Assembly: GCF_002157625.1 (NCBI RefSeq)
Contig: NZ_BDMM01000005.1
Location: 1 to 64,000, forward strand
Direction: 5' to 3'
DNA length: 64,000 nt
DNA from: Brevundimonas sp. SH203
GTDB taxonomy: Bacteria; Pseudomonadota; Alphaproteobacteria; Caulobacterales; Caulobacteraceae
Part shown: positions 49,464-58,265 of the stretch, piece by piece
Numbering within the stretch: the first letter of the stretch is position 1
Layout of the letters: the number at the start of each line of letters is the position of its first letter
Notes under the pieces: generated by a model
Database searches by the model: none
The model's input: only the letters and a program-made list of their open reading frames with translations
Told to the model about the DNA's origin: nothing
Program-made: the position numbers and the translations under genes

Positions 49464-49997
49464 TCAGTCCAGGGCGCAGATGTCGGGCAGGCCACGCAGG
49501 GCGCCGGCGTGATCCAGGCCATAGCCGACCAGGAAGCGGTTGGGCGCCTCCCAGCCGACGAAGTCGGGTTCGGGCGCGCGGGGCCTGGGCCAGGGCTTCC
49601 TGGCGAAGACGCAGGTGAGAACCTCGGACGCCCCGGCCTCTCTGGCGATGCGGACGGCCTCGGCCAGCGACAGGCCGGTGTCGAACACGTCGTCCAGTAT
49701 AAGGACGCGGCGCCCCGCGATGGGGCGCTGGAACGGGGCATAGACGTCGATCCGGCCCCGGCTGGTCTGTTCGTCGCCGTAGGAGGCCAGCCACAAGGCG
49801 TCGAAGCGGACGTTGCGGCCGACGCGGGCCAGGGCGCGGGTTAGGTCGGCGGCGAACCACAGGCCGCCGGTCAACAGGACGGCCGCGACCGTCTCGTCGT
49901 CGATCACGGGCGCGATTCGCTCGGCCAGTTCGGCGACGATGCGGGCGACATCGGCCTCGGGCAGCAGGACGGTCGGCGTCGGGGAGGGTTCAGCCAT
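49464..49997 (-). CDS. Hypoxanthine/guanine-type phosphoribosyltransferase
   Basis: A 177-residue PRTase. The PRPP-binding motif is RVLILDDVFDTGLSLAEAVR (two acidic residues then DTG). The N-terminal flexible loop region is LWLASYGDEQTSRGRIDVYA, and DFVGWEAPNRFLVGYGLDHA matches the HPRT C-terminal purine-binding region. It salvages hypoxanthine or guanine. The start read from 49997 overlaps by eight bases the stop of the zinc-ribbon gene upstream, so the two are coupled. Confidence 0.88.
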   Translation of the reverse strand: MAEPSPTPTVLLPEADVARIVAELAERIAPVIDDETVAAVLLTGGLWFAADLTRALARVGRNVRFDALWLASYGDEQTSRGRIDVYAPFQRPIAGRRVLILDDVFDTGLSLAEAVRIAREAGASEVLTCVFARKPWPRPRAPEPDFVGWEAPNRFLVGYGLDHAGALRGLPDICALD

Positions 49998-50949
49998 GAT
50001 GCGAGGGCGATACCGCCTGGCCATGGGACTTGTCCACCGTCGGCGTGTCCGGGGCCGCGCCGGCCGGGCGGGCCTCGACCGGGGCGGCGTGGGGCGCATC
50101 GGCGCCGGGCGCGGTCGCCGACCGCAGGCCGTGCGAGACGGAGGGAGACGCGGCCGGCTGACCCGCCGGGGACTGGGGCGCCGTATGGACCGGGGTCTGA
50201 GTCGAGGCCGTGGCGTGATCGCCCGACGGCTTGGCGGGCGCGGGCGGGGTGGGCGCGAAGTCCACGCCGATGCCTGCGCCGTGTCCGCCGGGATCGGGGA
50301 TCAGGGCGGCGAACCCCTGGACCTTGCCGGGCAGGACGGGCGGGCCGTCGATCTTGACGACCTTGGAGCCGACCTCGGCGCCCTGGGCGTCCAGGAGGGC
50401 GACGCGGATCGGGGGCGCCACGATCTCGGCGTCGCGCACATTGCGGACCGCGCCGGACACCAGGACCATGCCGGGCCGGTTCGGGGCGGACTTGGCGCTG
50501 AGGGCCTCGAAGTCCAGCCCCACGATGTTCACCGGCGCGCCGATCATCGCATAGGCCGACGCCGCGCGGGGAAAGGCCTGGACGATCTGAACCCGGAACA
50601 CGAAGGCCGCCGCGATCAGGCCGATGAAGACCGCCGCCAGCCCGGCCCAGACCACGCCGTGGGCCGCCGCGCGCCGCAGCTTCTTCTGGCGTTCGGCGCG
50701 GGCGCGGAACGCGCGGGGCAGTTCCGGCGCCGGGGTCTCGGCCAGGCTGGCGGCCTCGGGTTCCGGGTCGGGAGACGGCGTGGACGCGGCGGCCGCCGGC
50801 TCGGGCGCCAGGGTCAGTTCCAGCGGTTCGTCAGGGGTCGCGCGCCACACCTCGCCGCACGACTTGCAGCGCACCTTGCGCCCTTCCGGCCCCACGGCGT
50901 CGTCGCGAATGAAATAGCTGGTGGCGCAGGCCGGGCAGGTCAGTATCAT
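49990..50949 (-). CDS. MJ0042-type zinc-ribbon membrane protein (DUF3426-like)
   Basis: A 319-residue protein. The N-terminal zinc ribbon is CPACATSYFIRDDAVG...VRCKSCGEVW (four Cys). A Pro/Glu/Ala linker, one transmembrane helix (about 101-118, VVWAGLAAVFIGLIAAAFVF) and a periplasmic domain with VSGAVRNVRDAEIVAPPIRV and KIDGPPVLPGKVQGF (DUF3426 pattern) follow. A long low-complexity tail ends the protein. The role is unknown; the gene is often beside ftsE, as here, where it is divergent from it. Confidence 0.85.
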   Translation of the reverse strand: MILTCPACATSYFIRDDAVGPEGRKVRCKSCGEVWRATPDEPLELTLAPEPAAAASTPSPDPEPEAASLAETPAPELPRAFRARAERQKKLRRAAAHGVVWAGLAAVFIGLIAAAFVFRVQIVQAFPRAASAYAMIGAPVNIVGLDFEALSAKSAPNRPGMVLVSGAVRNVRDAEIVAPPIRVALLDAQGAEVGSKVVKIDGPPVLPGKVQGFAALIPDPGGHGAGIGVDFAPTPPAPAKPSGDHATASTQTPVHTAPQSPAGQPAASPSVSHGLRSATAPGADAPHAAPVEARPAGAAPDTPTVDKSHGQAVSPSHHG

Positions 50950-51023
50950 GTGGCTGACTGCGAGGCTGTCGCCCCCTCCCGTAAGGCGCGACGTCGCGCC
51001 CCTGTTCCTGAACCCGTCATCCC

Positions 51024-51740
51024 ATGCCGTCCGCCGAACCCGCCCTCATGACCGAGACCATGACCGAAACCGTGCGCCTGTCGGGCGTCGGCTTCGGCTA
51101 TGCGGGCGCGCCCGACGTGCTGCGGGACGTTAACCTCATTTTGCCGCGCGGCTCTTTCCACTTTCTTACCGGGCCTTCGGGGGCGGGCAAGTCCTCTCTG
51201 CTGCGGCTGCTCACCCTGGCGGATCGTCCGCTGAGCGGAAGCCTTCGCCTGTTCGGGGCCGATGTCACCCGGATCGACCGACGCGACATCCCGGCCTTCC
51301 GGCGGCGCATGGGGGTGGTGTTCCAGGACTTTCGCCTGCTGGACCATCTGTCGGCCTTCGACAACGCCGCCCTGCCGCTGCGTCTGGCGGGGGGCGCCGA
51401 GGCCGACTACGCCGCCGATGTGGAGGAGATGCTGAAATGGGTGGGGCTGGGTCGGCGCATGGACGCCCGCCCCCCGGCCCTGTCCGGCGGCGAGAAGCAG
51501 CGGCTGGCCATCGCGCGCGCCGTGATCGCCCGGCCCGGCCTGATCCTGGCCGACGAACCGACCGGCAGCGTCGATGCGGTGATGGCCGACAAGCTGCTGC
51601 GCCTGTTCCAGTCGCTGAACAAACTGGGCGCCACCGTCCTGATCGCCAGCCACGACCAGGGGCTGGCCGAACGCTCCGGCGCGCGGGTGCTGAGGCTTGA
51701 GGGCGGACGGTTGCACGAGACGGGGCGGGCCGCCGCATGA
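51024..51740 (+). CDS. ftsE: Cell division ATP-binding protein FtsE
   Basis: A 238-residue ABC ATPase. Walker A is GPSGAGKSSLLRLL, the signature is LSGGEKQRLAIARA, Walker B is LILADEPTG, and the H-loop is LIASHDQG. With FtsX it activates peptidoglycan hydrolases at the division site. The start could be 51024, 51048 or 51060, since none has a clear ribosome site. Its stop overlaps the ftsX ATG by four bases. Confidence 0.93.
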   Translation: MPSAEPALMTETMTETVRLSGVGFGYAGAPDVLRDVNLILPRGSFHFLTGPSGAGKSSLLRLLTLADRPLSGSLRLFGADVTRIDRRDIPAFRRRMGVVFQDFRLLDHLSAFDNAALPLRLAGGAEADYAADVEEMLKWVGLGRRMDARPPALSGGEKQRLAIARAVIARPGLILADEPTGSVDAVMADKLLRLFQSLNKLGATVLIASHDQGLAERSGARVLRLEGGRLHETGRAAA

Positions 51741-52645
51741 TCCGCCTGTCCGACTTCAGCCTGTCCAGCCGCCGCCCCGGCCTGTTGCCGCCCGCCGCCG
51801 CCGGCGAGCCGTGGCTGATGACGGTGATCGCCGTCCTGTGCTTCCTGGCCTGTCTGGCCGCCGTCGCCGCCTCGGCCGCCGACCGCGCCGCCCACGGCTG
51901 GGCGCGACAGCTGGGCGCCGAGGCCACCGTTCAGGTGCGCCCCCGCGTGGGCGAGACCGGCGACACCGCCGCCGCCCGCGCGGCCGAGACCCTGTCGGGC
52001 GTCGCCGGGGTCGAGGAGGCGGCCGCTTTGGACCGCAAGGCGGCCGAGGATCTGCTGCGCCCGTGGCTGGGGGATGCGGTCCTGCCCGACCTGCCCCTGC
52101 CCCATCTGGTCACTGTGCGGCTGGACCCGCAGGCGCCCGCCAGCGCCGTGACCCTGAGCCGGGCGCTCGCCGAAGCGGGGCTGGACGCCACGGTCGACGA
52201 CCACAGCCTGTGGCGCGGCGAGGTCGAGCGGTCGGCCAATCTGATCACCGCATTAGCCGGGGCCGCCTTCCTGGCGACGGCTCTCGCCGCCGCCGCCGCC
52301 ATCGCCTACGCCACCCGCGCAGGGTTGGCCGCCGGGCGCGGGGTGATCGAGACCCTGACCCTGAACGGGGCGACGGACGGGCGGATCGCGGGCCTGTTCC
52401 AGCGCCGTTTCGGTCTCTTGGCCGCCGGAGCCGGCGCCATCGGGGCGGGTCTGGCCGGCGTTCTGGTCGCCCTGCTGCGGCTGGCGGGCGGATCGGGCGG
52501 GCTGACGGCGGCCCTGCCGGTGGCGTGGGGCGACCTCGTGCTGCTCTCGCCATGCCCGCTGCTGGCGGCTACGGTTGCGGTTCTGGCCGCGAGATTCGCC
52601 GCCATGCGGGTTTTGGCTTCGGGCGCGAGCGGGGGGGACGCATGA
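51737..52645 (+). CDS. ftsX: Cell division protein FtsX
   Basis: A 302-residue permease-like protein with four hydrophobic segments (about 35-52, 172-194, 224-244 and 277-293). A periplasmic domain lies between the first two (LGAEATVQVRPRVGETGDTA to DDHSLWRGEVERSANLITAL). It passes the FtsE signal to cell-wall hydrolases. The family's coupling helix region (GVIETLTLNGATDGRIAGLF) is visible. It overlaps ftsE and the YdcF-like gene by four bases each. Confidence 0.9.
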   Translation: MIRLSDFSLSSRRPGLLPPAAAGEPWLMTVIAVLCFLACLAAVAASAADRAAHGWARQLGAEATVQVRPRVGETGDTAAARAAETLSGVAGVEEAAALDRKAAEDLLRPWLGDAVLPDLPLPHLVTVRLDPQAPASAVTLSRALAEAGLDATVDDHSLWRGEVERSANLITALAGAAFLATALAAAAAIAYATRAGLAAGRGVIETLTLNGATDGRIAGLFQRRFGLLAAGAGAIGAGLAGVLVALLRLAGGSGGLTAALPVAWGDLVLLSPCPLLAATVAVLAARFAAMRVLASGASGGDA

Positions 52646-53283
52646 GATTGCTGAGCGTCGTCGTCATCGCCGGTCTGATCTGGCTGGTCGGCCTGTTCGC
52701 CTTCGCCCACCGGGTGCGCGAGCTGACACCCGCCGACGATCCCGCCCGCGCCGACGCCATCGTGGCCCTGACCGGCCCGTCGGCCGAGCGCGTCAACGCC
52801 GCCATCCGCCTGCTGGAGCAGGGCAAGGGCGAGCGGGTGCTGATCTCGGGCGTCAACCGCGAGGTGCGCCGCCGCGAGCTGCGCGAACTGACCCCCGGCT
52901 CCAGCCGCCTGTTCAACTGCTGCGTCGACCTGGGCTTCGAGGCCGAGGACACCGTCGGCAACGCCCAGGAGATCGCCGCCTGGGCGCGGTCCAAGGGCTA
53001 TCGCAGCCTGATCGTGGTGACGTCCGACTATCATATGCCACGCTCGCTGGTGGAGATCCGGGGCCAGCTTCCGGGGGTCAAGCTGACGCCCTACGCCGTC
53101 TCGACCCCGTCGCTGGACAATGCGCGCTGGTGGCGGGCGGCGGTGACGGCGCGGCGCATGACGCTGGAATATATGAAATACCTGGCCGTCCTGGGGCGCG
53201 AGGGCGTGCGTCGCCTGACCCGCGAACGGCCCGCCGCCGCCGCGACGCCCATTTCCGCCGCCGATGAGAAGGCCCCCGCCTAA
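52642..53283 (+). CDS. YdcF-like DUF218 protein
   Basis: A 213-residue protein with an N-terminal helix (about 4-22) and a DUF218 domain: ADAIVALTGPSAERVNAAIR, GERVLISGVN, DTVGNAQEIAAWARSKGYRS, LIVVTSDYHMPRSLVE. DUF218 proteins (YdcF, ElyC, SanA) affect envelope and peptidoglycan precursors; the chemistry is unclear. Its place between ftsX and plsC, with ATGA overlap and a shared stop/start, suggests an envelope role. Confidence 0.88.
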   Translation: MRLLSVVVIAGLIWLVGLFAFAHRVRELTPADDPARADAIVALTGPSAERVNAAIRLLEQGKGERVLISGVNREVRRRELRELTPGSSRLFNCCVDLGFEAEDTVGNAQEIAAWARSKGYRSLIVVTSDYHMPRSLVEIRGQLPGVKLTPYAVSTPSLDNARWWRAAVTARRMTLEYMKYLAVLGREGVRRLTRERPAAAATPISAADEKAPA

Positions 53284-54021
53284 GTGAATACGCTGCGCTC
53301 CCTCCTGTTCACCGCCTGGCTCTATCTGTCGATGCCGATCATCGCCGTCGGCCTGTCGCCCGCCCTGCTGCTGCCGCACCGCTTCGCCATGGGCGTCATC
53401 AAGATGTGGGCCAGGATCGTGCTGTTCGGCCTGCGCTGGATCGCGGGGGTGAAGGTCGAGTTCCGGGGGCTGGAGAACCGCCCGTCCGGCGCCGCCCTGG
53501 TCGCGTCCAAGCATCAGGGGATGCTGGACATCGTGGCCCTGCTGGCGGTGCTGCCCGACGCCTGTTTCGTGATGAAGAAGGAGCTGATGCCCCTGCCCTT
53601 CTTCGGCTGGTTCGCCTGGAAGGCCCGGATGATCGCGGTGGACCGCGCCGGTCACGCCAAGGCGCTGAAGGACATGACGCGCCAGGCTCGGGATCGTCTG
53701 GACGAAGGCCGCCAGATCGTCATCTTCCCCGAGGGCACCCGCAACGATCCCGGCGTGCCCGGCGACTACAAGCCCGGCGTCGCCGCCATCTATCGCGATC
53801 TGGAAGGCCCCTGCTGGCCCGTGGCCACCAACTCGGGCGTCCACTGGCCGGCCCACGGCTTCCGCCGCCACCCCGGCGTGGTGGTGTTCGACTTCCTGGA
53901 ACCGATCCCCGCCGGACTGAAGCGCGGGGCCATGATGGCGTTGCTGGAAAGTCGCATCGAGACGGCTTCGTTGGCCCTGCTGGAGCCAAAGGCGGCGCTT
54001 GCGCATTCCGATCCCGCCTGA
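53284..54021 (+). CDS. plsC: 1-acyl-sn-glycerol-3-phosphate acyltransferase
   Basis: A 245-residue PlsC. HX4D is His77...Asp82 in ASKHQGMLD, followed by KKELMPLPFFGWFAWKARMI, and the FPEGTRNDPG motif. It makes phosphatidic acid at the inner membrane. The start is the GTG at 53284, immediately after the TAA of the previous gene. It is the last gene of the ftsE-ftsX-ydcF-plsC run. Confidence 0.92.
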   Translation: MNTLRSLLFTAWLYLSMPIIAVGLSPALLLPHRFAMGVIKMWARIVLFGLRWIAGVKVEFRGLENRPSGAALVASKHQGMLDIVALLAVLPDACFVMKKELMPLPFFGWFAWKARMIAVDRAGHAKALKDMTRQARDRLDEGRQIVIFPEGTRNDPGVPGDYKPGVAAIYRDLEGPCWPVATNSGVHWPAHGFRRHPGVVVFDFLEPIPAGLKRGAMMALLESRIETASLALLEPKAALAHSDPA

Positions 54022-54046
54022 CGCCTCCCCCGCTCGGGCGCAGTCA

Positions 54047-54838
54047 ATGGAAACGCCCGTGCTTCGTCCCCTTCTTCTGTCCGTCGCCTTCGCCGCCGTG
54101 GCCGGTTCGGCCCTGGCCCAGTCCCAGCCCTATGAGCAGGTCGAGGCGCCCAGGACCTGGCGCGTCGATGTCGGCGGCGGGATCACCCACGGCTTCAGCG
54201 CCACGGGCAATGCGGGCGACGACGTCAACTACACCGCCTGGGGATCGGCCAGCTACAAGGACGTGATCTACGCCAACGGTTTGGACGGCCTGGGCTGGAA
54301 CGCGGTGAAGACCGACGATCTGCGCGCGGGCGTGCAGATCCGCCCCCGCTTCGCCGCCGGCGACATCGAGGGCTCCAGCCTGGATCGACCGGGCCTGGGC
54401 GCCGATGCGGCTCTTTACGCCTACAAGCGGTTCGGCGGCATCGTGGTCGGCGGCCGCATCGCCCACGACGTCTCGGGCGACCATGCCGGAACCCAGTATT
54501 TCGCCTCAGTCGGGCATCAGCGTGTCACGCCCGTCGGCCTGCTGCGCGTCACCGGCTATGTCGTCGGCGGCAGCGACAAACGCCTGCAGCGCTATTACGG
54601 CGTCACCGCCGAACAGGCGCCGGGCAGCGGCTTCCAGCCCTATCAGCCGTCGGGCGGCCTGTCGGGCGCGGGCGCCGTCGCCTTCCTGGCCATTCCAGTC
54701 GGCGAACGGTTCGGCGTCGGCGGCTTCGTCAACTACGAACAGCGGCTGGGCGACACCAAGGACAGCCCCCTGGTCAGCGACGACCACGTCTGGCGCGCCG
54801 GCCTGATCGGCGTGGTGCGGTTCTCCAGCGCGGACTGA
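54047..54838 (+). CDS. MipA/OmpV-family outer membrane protein
   Basis: A 263-residue protein. The signal peptide (LRPLLLSVAFAAVAGSALAQ) is followed by an amphipathic beta-strand pattern ending in the aromatic-rich strand WRAGLIGVVRFSSAD (the last residue is Asp, not Phe). Segments RVDVGGGITHGFSATGNAGD and FGVGGFVNYEQRLGDTKDSP are typical of MipA/OmpV. MipA scaffolds peptidoglycan enzymes in E. coli; other members are barrels of unknown use. The ATG at 54047 is chosen to place the signal peptide. Confidence 0.8.
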   Translation: METPVLRPLLLSVAFAAVAGSALAQSQPYEQVEAPRTWRVDVGGGITHGFSATGNAGDDVNYTAWGSASYKDVIYANGLDGLGWNAVKTDDLRAGVQIRPRFAAGDIEGSSLDRPGLGADAALYAYKRFGGIVVGGRIAHDVSGDHAGTQYFASVGHQRVTPVGLLRVTGYVVGGSDKRLQRYYGVTAEQAPGSGFQPYQPSGGLSGAGAVAFLAIPVGERFGVGGFVNYEQRLGDTKDSPLVSDDHVWRAGLIGVVRFSSAD

Positions 54839-54847
54839 GCGTCAACT

Positions 54848-54876
54848 GTCTCCTCCCCACGATGTGGGGAGGAGAC
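54848..54876. repeat. Minimal hairpin form of repeat family 1, copy D
   Basis: GTCTCCTCCCCAC and GTGGGGAGGAGAC form a perfect 13-bp stem with a 3-nt loop. These are the terminal sequences of copies A-C with the middle absent. It lies between the convergent mipA-like and hisC genes and can serve as a terminator. Confidence 0.8.
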
Positions 54877-54882
54877 GATGTG

Positions 54883-55986
54883 TCAGGTCGCCGCGAACTC
54901 GCTAAGGGCGTCGATCACCGCGCGGTTCTGGTCTTCCGTGCCGATGGTGATGCGAAGCGCCTGCGGCAGGCCATAGCCGCCGACGGGGCGGACGATGATG
55001 CCCTTGAGGTTCAGATAGTCGTTGGCGGCGGTCGCCTCCTCCGCCCCCTTGAACATCACCAGCACGAAATTGCCCGCGCTGGGCAGGACCTCGAAGCCGA
55101 AGCCGCGCAGGGCCTGGGTCAGGCGCGGCTTCCACGTCGTGATCAGCTCGCGCGACGCCTCCTGGTGCGCCGTGTCGGACAGGGCGGCCGTCGCCGCCTC
55201 AAGCCCCGGAACCGAGACGTTGAACGGCAGGCGGATACGGTCGATGGCCTCGGCCACCGCAGCCGGCGCATAGCCGAAGCCGATCCGCAAACCGCCCAGG
55301 CCGTGAATCTTGGAGAAGGTGCGGGTGACGACGACGTTCGACGCCTCCCTGGCCAGCGGGAAGGCGGTCTCCCAGTCCGGCTCGGTCACATATTCCGCAT
55401 AGGCCTCGTCCACGACCAGGATGACGTGGGGCGGCAGGGCGGCGTGCAGGCGGCGGATTTCCTCGGCGGTGTTGTAGCTGCCGGTCGGGTTCGACGGGTT
55501 GGAGACATAGACGATTTTGGTCCGGTCATCGACCTGGGCCAGCAGGGCGTCGACCTCGGCCTTGAAGTTGGGCTCGGGCGCCAGCTTGACCTCGGCCTCG
55601 CAGGCCTTGGCGCTGATCCGGTAGGCCAGGAAGCCGTACTGGCCGCTGACGATATTGTCGCCCGCCGTCAGATAGGTCTGGTTCAGCAGGGCGAAGACCT
55701 CGTCCGAGCCGTTGCCGAAGATCAGCCGCTCGGGCTCCAACCCATGCAGTTCGGCGACGGCGGCGCGCAGCTTGCTGGCGCGGCCGTCGGGATAGACGTG
55801 GATGCTCTTTACGGCGGCCTCATAGGCGGCGCGCGCCTTTTCCCCGGCGCCCAGCATGTTCTCGTTGGACGACAGCTTCATCGGCTCGGCGACGCCCGCG
55901 ATGGACGACTTGCCGCCGACATAGGGCGCGATGTCGAGGATGCCGGGCTTCGCCACGGGGCCTTGGGGTGCGGTCGCGTCGGTCAT
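54883..55986 (-). CDS. hisC: Histidinol-phosphate aminotransferase
   Basis: A 367-residue fold-type I aminotransferase. The N-terminal motif is MKLSSNENMLGAGEKARAAY. FGNGSDEVFALL and YVSNPSNPTGSYN contribute to PLP and substrate binding. VVDEAYAEYV holds the Asp, and the PLP lysine is in TRTFSKIHGLGGLRIGFGYA. It makes histidinol phosphate, and related enzymes also transaminate aromatic keto acids. It is the last gene of an operon with the two genes upstream. Confidence 0.92.
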   Translation of the reverse strand: MTDATAPQGPVAKPGILDIAPYVGGKSSIAGVAEPMKLSSNENMLGAGEKARAAYEAAVKSIHVYPDGRASKLRAAVAELHGLEPERLIFGNGSDEVFALLNQTYLTAGDNIVSGQYGFLAYRISAKACEAEVKLAPEPNFKAEVDALLAQVDDRTKIVYVSNPSNPTGSYNTAEEIRRLHAALPPHVILVVDEAYAEYVTEPDWETAFPLAREASNVVVTRTFSKIHGLGGLRIGFGYAPAAVAEAIDRIRLPFNVSVPGLEAATAALSDTAHQEASRELITTWKPRLTQALRGFGFEVLPSAGNFVLVMFKGAEEATAANDYLNLKGIIVRPVGGYGLPQALRITIGTEDQNRAVIDALSEFAAT

Positions 55987-56000
55987 GGAAGGCCTTGATC

Positions 56001-56687
56001 TCAGAAGATGGGGGCGGCGCCGATGACGCCATTCAATCGACCGGGCGCGCTCTTCAGCCGCCCGTCGTCGGCCTGCACATAACCCGTCAGCACGAACAGC
56101 TTCAACCCGCCCGCCGCCGCCAGAGGATCGGCGATCAACCCCGCCTCGTTCAGGGCGTCGGCGATCTTGGCCTCGGACCAGCCGCTGTCCGTGACCCAGA
56201 AGCTGCGGTCGTCGCCGCTGGGGCCGGACGGCTCTCTGGACACGACGAAGGCCTGGGGCCGGCCGCGCCGGTCGTCGGGCAGGGCGGCGACGATCCCAAG
56301 GTCCGGCCGCGCCAGCAGCCGGCCCCACCACGGACGGTCGGACGTCAGGTCGATCACGGCGCGCGATCCCGCATCCGCCGCCTTCAGCGCATCCTCGGCC
56401 GACAGGGGGCGGACGCCCAGACCGAAGCGATCCGTGGCCAGGGCCTGGGCCAGGCCCCCGCTGGCGACCAGGGCCGGGCCGGTCGCAGCCTCCAGCCGCC
56501 CCCAGACCGTGCGGATCACGGCGGCCTCGACCGGCGACAGCCCCTCCAGCAGCGCGCGCAGGGCGATGGCGGCGGCGTCCAGCCGGTCGCGCGGCCCGGC
56601 CGCGATGCGCGCGGCGACGGCGCGGACCACCGCCCGGTCCAGCGCCAGCAGATCCTGATCCATCGCGGGTTCGTCCAGCAGGGTCAT
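56001..56687 (-). CDS. Uncharacterised protein between DUF2125 and hisC genes
   Basis: A 228-residue protein that I cannot assign firmly. A helical N-terminal part (MDQDLLALDRAVVRAVAARI and later SPVEAAVIRTVWGRLEAATG) is reminiscent of AroQ chorismate mutase helices. The C-terminal part (SFWVTDSGWSEAKIADALNE then LKLFVLTGYVQADDGRL) resembles an ACT-type fold. A link to aromatic amino acid metabolism would suit hisC next door, but catalytic residues are not evident. The ATG at 56687 shares the A of the DUF2125 stop (TGATG), which decides the start. Confidence 0.65.
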   Translation of the reverse strand: MTLLDEPAMDQDLLALDRAVVRAVAARIAAGPRDRLDAAAIALRALLEGLSPVEAAVIRTVWGRLEAATGPALVASGGLAQALATDRFGLGVRPLSAEDALKAADAGSRAVIDLTSDRPWWGRLLARPDLGIVAALPDDRRGRPQAFVVSREPSGPSGDDRSFWVTDSGWSEAKIADALNEAGLIADPLAAAGGLKLFVLTGYVQADDGRLKSAPGRLNGVIGAAPIF

Positions 56688-57742
56688 CAGAACAGTTTCG
56701 GCGCCGGGGCAAGGGGGAAGGGCCCCAGCCAGGTTCGACCGTCGCGGAACACCAGCGTCAGGGGCAGTTGCTCCTGCCCCGCCGCCTCGGCGGCGCCGGC
56801 GGCGGCCGCCGCGCCCGCCGCGCCGATGCGGTTGACCGTCCCCTGCCGCGTCGCCATCAGGCCGGACAGGGCCGGCAGCGGTTTCTGCGCCTGAAGCGAC
56901 ACCTGCCCCGTCAGCCGCCCGTTGGCGTCCGCCTTCAACAGGTCGCTGGTCAGGGTGGCGCGGCTGTCGCCCGCCTGCAGGTCGCCCTTCACATCGCGAA
57001 ACGCGCCGCCGGCCTTGGTCCAGGCGGAAAACACCCCGGCGGCGTCCCCGCCGGTCTTCAACAGACTGGCCCGGCCGATCACGGCCTCCAGCTGGGTGGT
57101 CAGATAGCCGTCCTGGGCGAAGCCCTCGACCGGCCCGTCCGCGCGGCCCTGACCGCCCACCAGACGGAACATCACATCCACGTCGTCGGCCGGCGCGGTC
57201 GAGCCTTCCAGATGCGGGCGGGCGTAAAGCTCGATCCGTTGGGCGCGGGCGATGGGGAAGGGTTCGGCCCCCGTCTGGGTCGTGAAGACGGGATTGACCA
57301 TCTCCAGCGCCAGATTGGGCCAGCGCTGGTCGATGCCGCTGGCGCTCATGCGGATCGCGTCGCCCTTGACCGCCACCTCGCCCTTGCCGGCGCGGGTCAG
57401 GACCAGCCCCTGGGGCGCCACGACCACCCATTTGGTCGGCTGATAGGCGTTGGCCTCGGCCGTCAGTTCGGACGCGGCCAGGGCATGGCCCGACGGCATT
57501 CCGATCACCAGCCTGTCCAGCACGACATGGGTGCGGAACGGCCAGCCGGTGATGGTCTTGTCGTCATAGCGCACCGTCCAGCCGCCCTGGCGCAGGGTCT
57601 GGACCTGGCCCTCCAGCCGGGCGTCGATCTGGCGCGTCAGATAGAACCACCAGCCGGTCCAGCCCGTCAGGACGATCAGCACCAGAATGAAGGGCGCATA
57701 AAGCCCCTTGCGGCTGTGTCGGACAGACGGCGTTTCGGTCAT
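56687..57742 (-). CDS. DUF2125 membrane-anchored periplasmic protein
   Basis: A 351-residue protein. One transmembrane helix (about 16-33, APFILVLIVLTGWTGWWFYL) is followed by DARLEGQVQTLRQGGWTVRY and TGWPFRTHVVLDRLVIGMPS, the DUF2125 signature. A beta-rich periplasmic domain ends with LTLVFRDGRTWLGPFPLAPA. The function is unknown; the fold resembles AsmA/BAM-associated lipid-carrier proteins. It starts the operon that continues to hisC. Confidence 0.85.
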   Translation of the reverse strand: MTETPSVRHSRKGLYAPFILVLIVLTGWTGWWFYLTRQIDARLEGQVQTLRQGGWTVRYDDKTITGWPFRTHVVLDRLVIGMPSGHALAASELTAEANAYQPTKWVVVAPQGLVLTRAGKGEVAVKGDAIRMSASGIDQRWPNLALEMVNPVFTTQTGAEPFPIARAQRIELYARPHLEGSTAPADDVDVMFRLVGGQGRADGPVEGFAQDGYLTTQLEAVIGRASLLKTGGDAAGVFSAWTKAGGAFRDVKGDLQAGDSRATLTSDLLKADANGRLTGQVSLQAQKPLPALSGLMATRQGTVNRIGAAGAAAAAGAAEAAGQEQLPLTLVFRDGRTWLGPFPLAPAPKLF

Positions 57743-57790
57743 GCAGGCTCCGGTGTTCGCCCTCCTATACCGCAGGCGGGCGATAGGTTT

Positions 57791-58264
57791 CTAGGCGCTC
57801 AGATCGGCCAGAACGGCGTCGGCGGCGCGTCGTGCGTCCTCGGGCGCGATCTCCAGCAACAGGCCCCGCTGACCGGCGTTGATCAGGATGCGGTCGAACA
57901 GGATCGCGGTCTCGTCCACGGCGGTCCTGACGGCCTTTCGCTGGCCGAACGGACTGACGCCGCCGACCTTGAATCCGGTCAGACGTTCGGCGTCGGCGGG
58001 CTTCATCATCTGGGCCGACTTGCCGCCGAACACGGCCGCCAGCTTCTTCATGCTGACCTCGCAGTCGGACGGGACCACGACGCAGGCGGGCGCGCCGTCC
58101 ACCAGGGTCATCAGGGTCTTGAACACCTGTTCCGGCGCCCAGCCCAGCGCCTCGGCCGCCTGCAACCCCGTGCGCGGCGCATCGGGATCGTAGTCGTAGG
58201 GATGCAGGGCGAAGGCGATCCCGGCCCGGGTCAGGGCGACGGTCGCGGGCGTGGTCTTCGACAT
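57791..58264 (-). CDS. ybaK: Cys-tRNA(Pro)/Cys-tRNA(Cys) deacylase YbaK
   Basis: A 157-residue YbaK/EbsC protein. The core is VFKTLMTLVDGAPACVVVPS with the catalytic Lys in FKT, then SMKKLAAVFGGKSAQMMKPA, KVGGVSPFGQRKAVRTAVDE and LLLEIAPEDARRAADAV. It hydrolyses Cys mischarged on tRNA-Pro. It begins one base after the DinG-type helicase stop, so it is probably cotranscribed with it. Confidence 0.93.
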   Translation of the reverse strand: MSKTTPATVALTRAGIAFALHPYDYDPDAPRTGLQAAEALGWAPEQVFKTLMTLVDGAPACVVVPSDCEVSMKKLAAVFGGKSAQMMKPADAERLTGFKVGGVSPFGQRKAVRTAVDETAILFDRILINAGQRGLLLEIAPEDARRAADAVLADLSA

Positions 58265-58265
58265 C

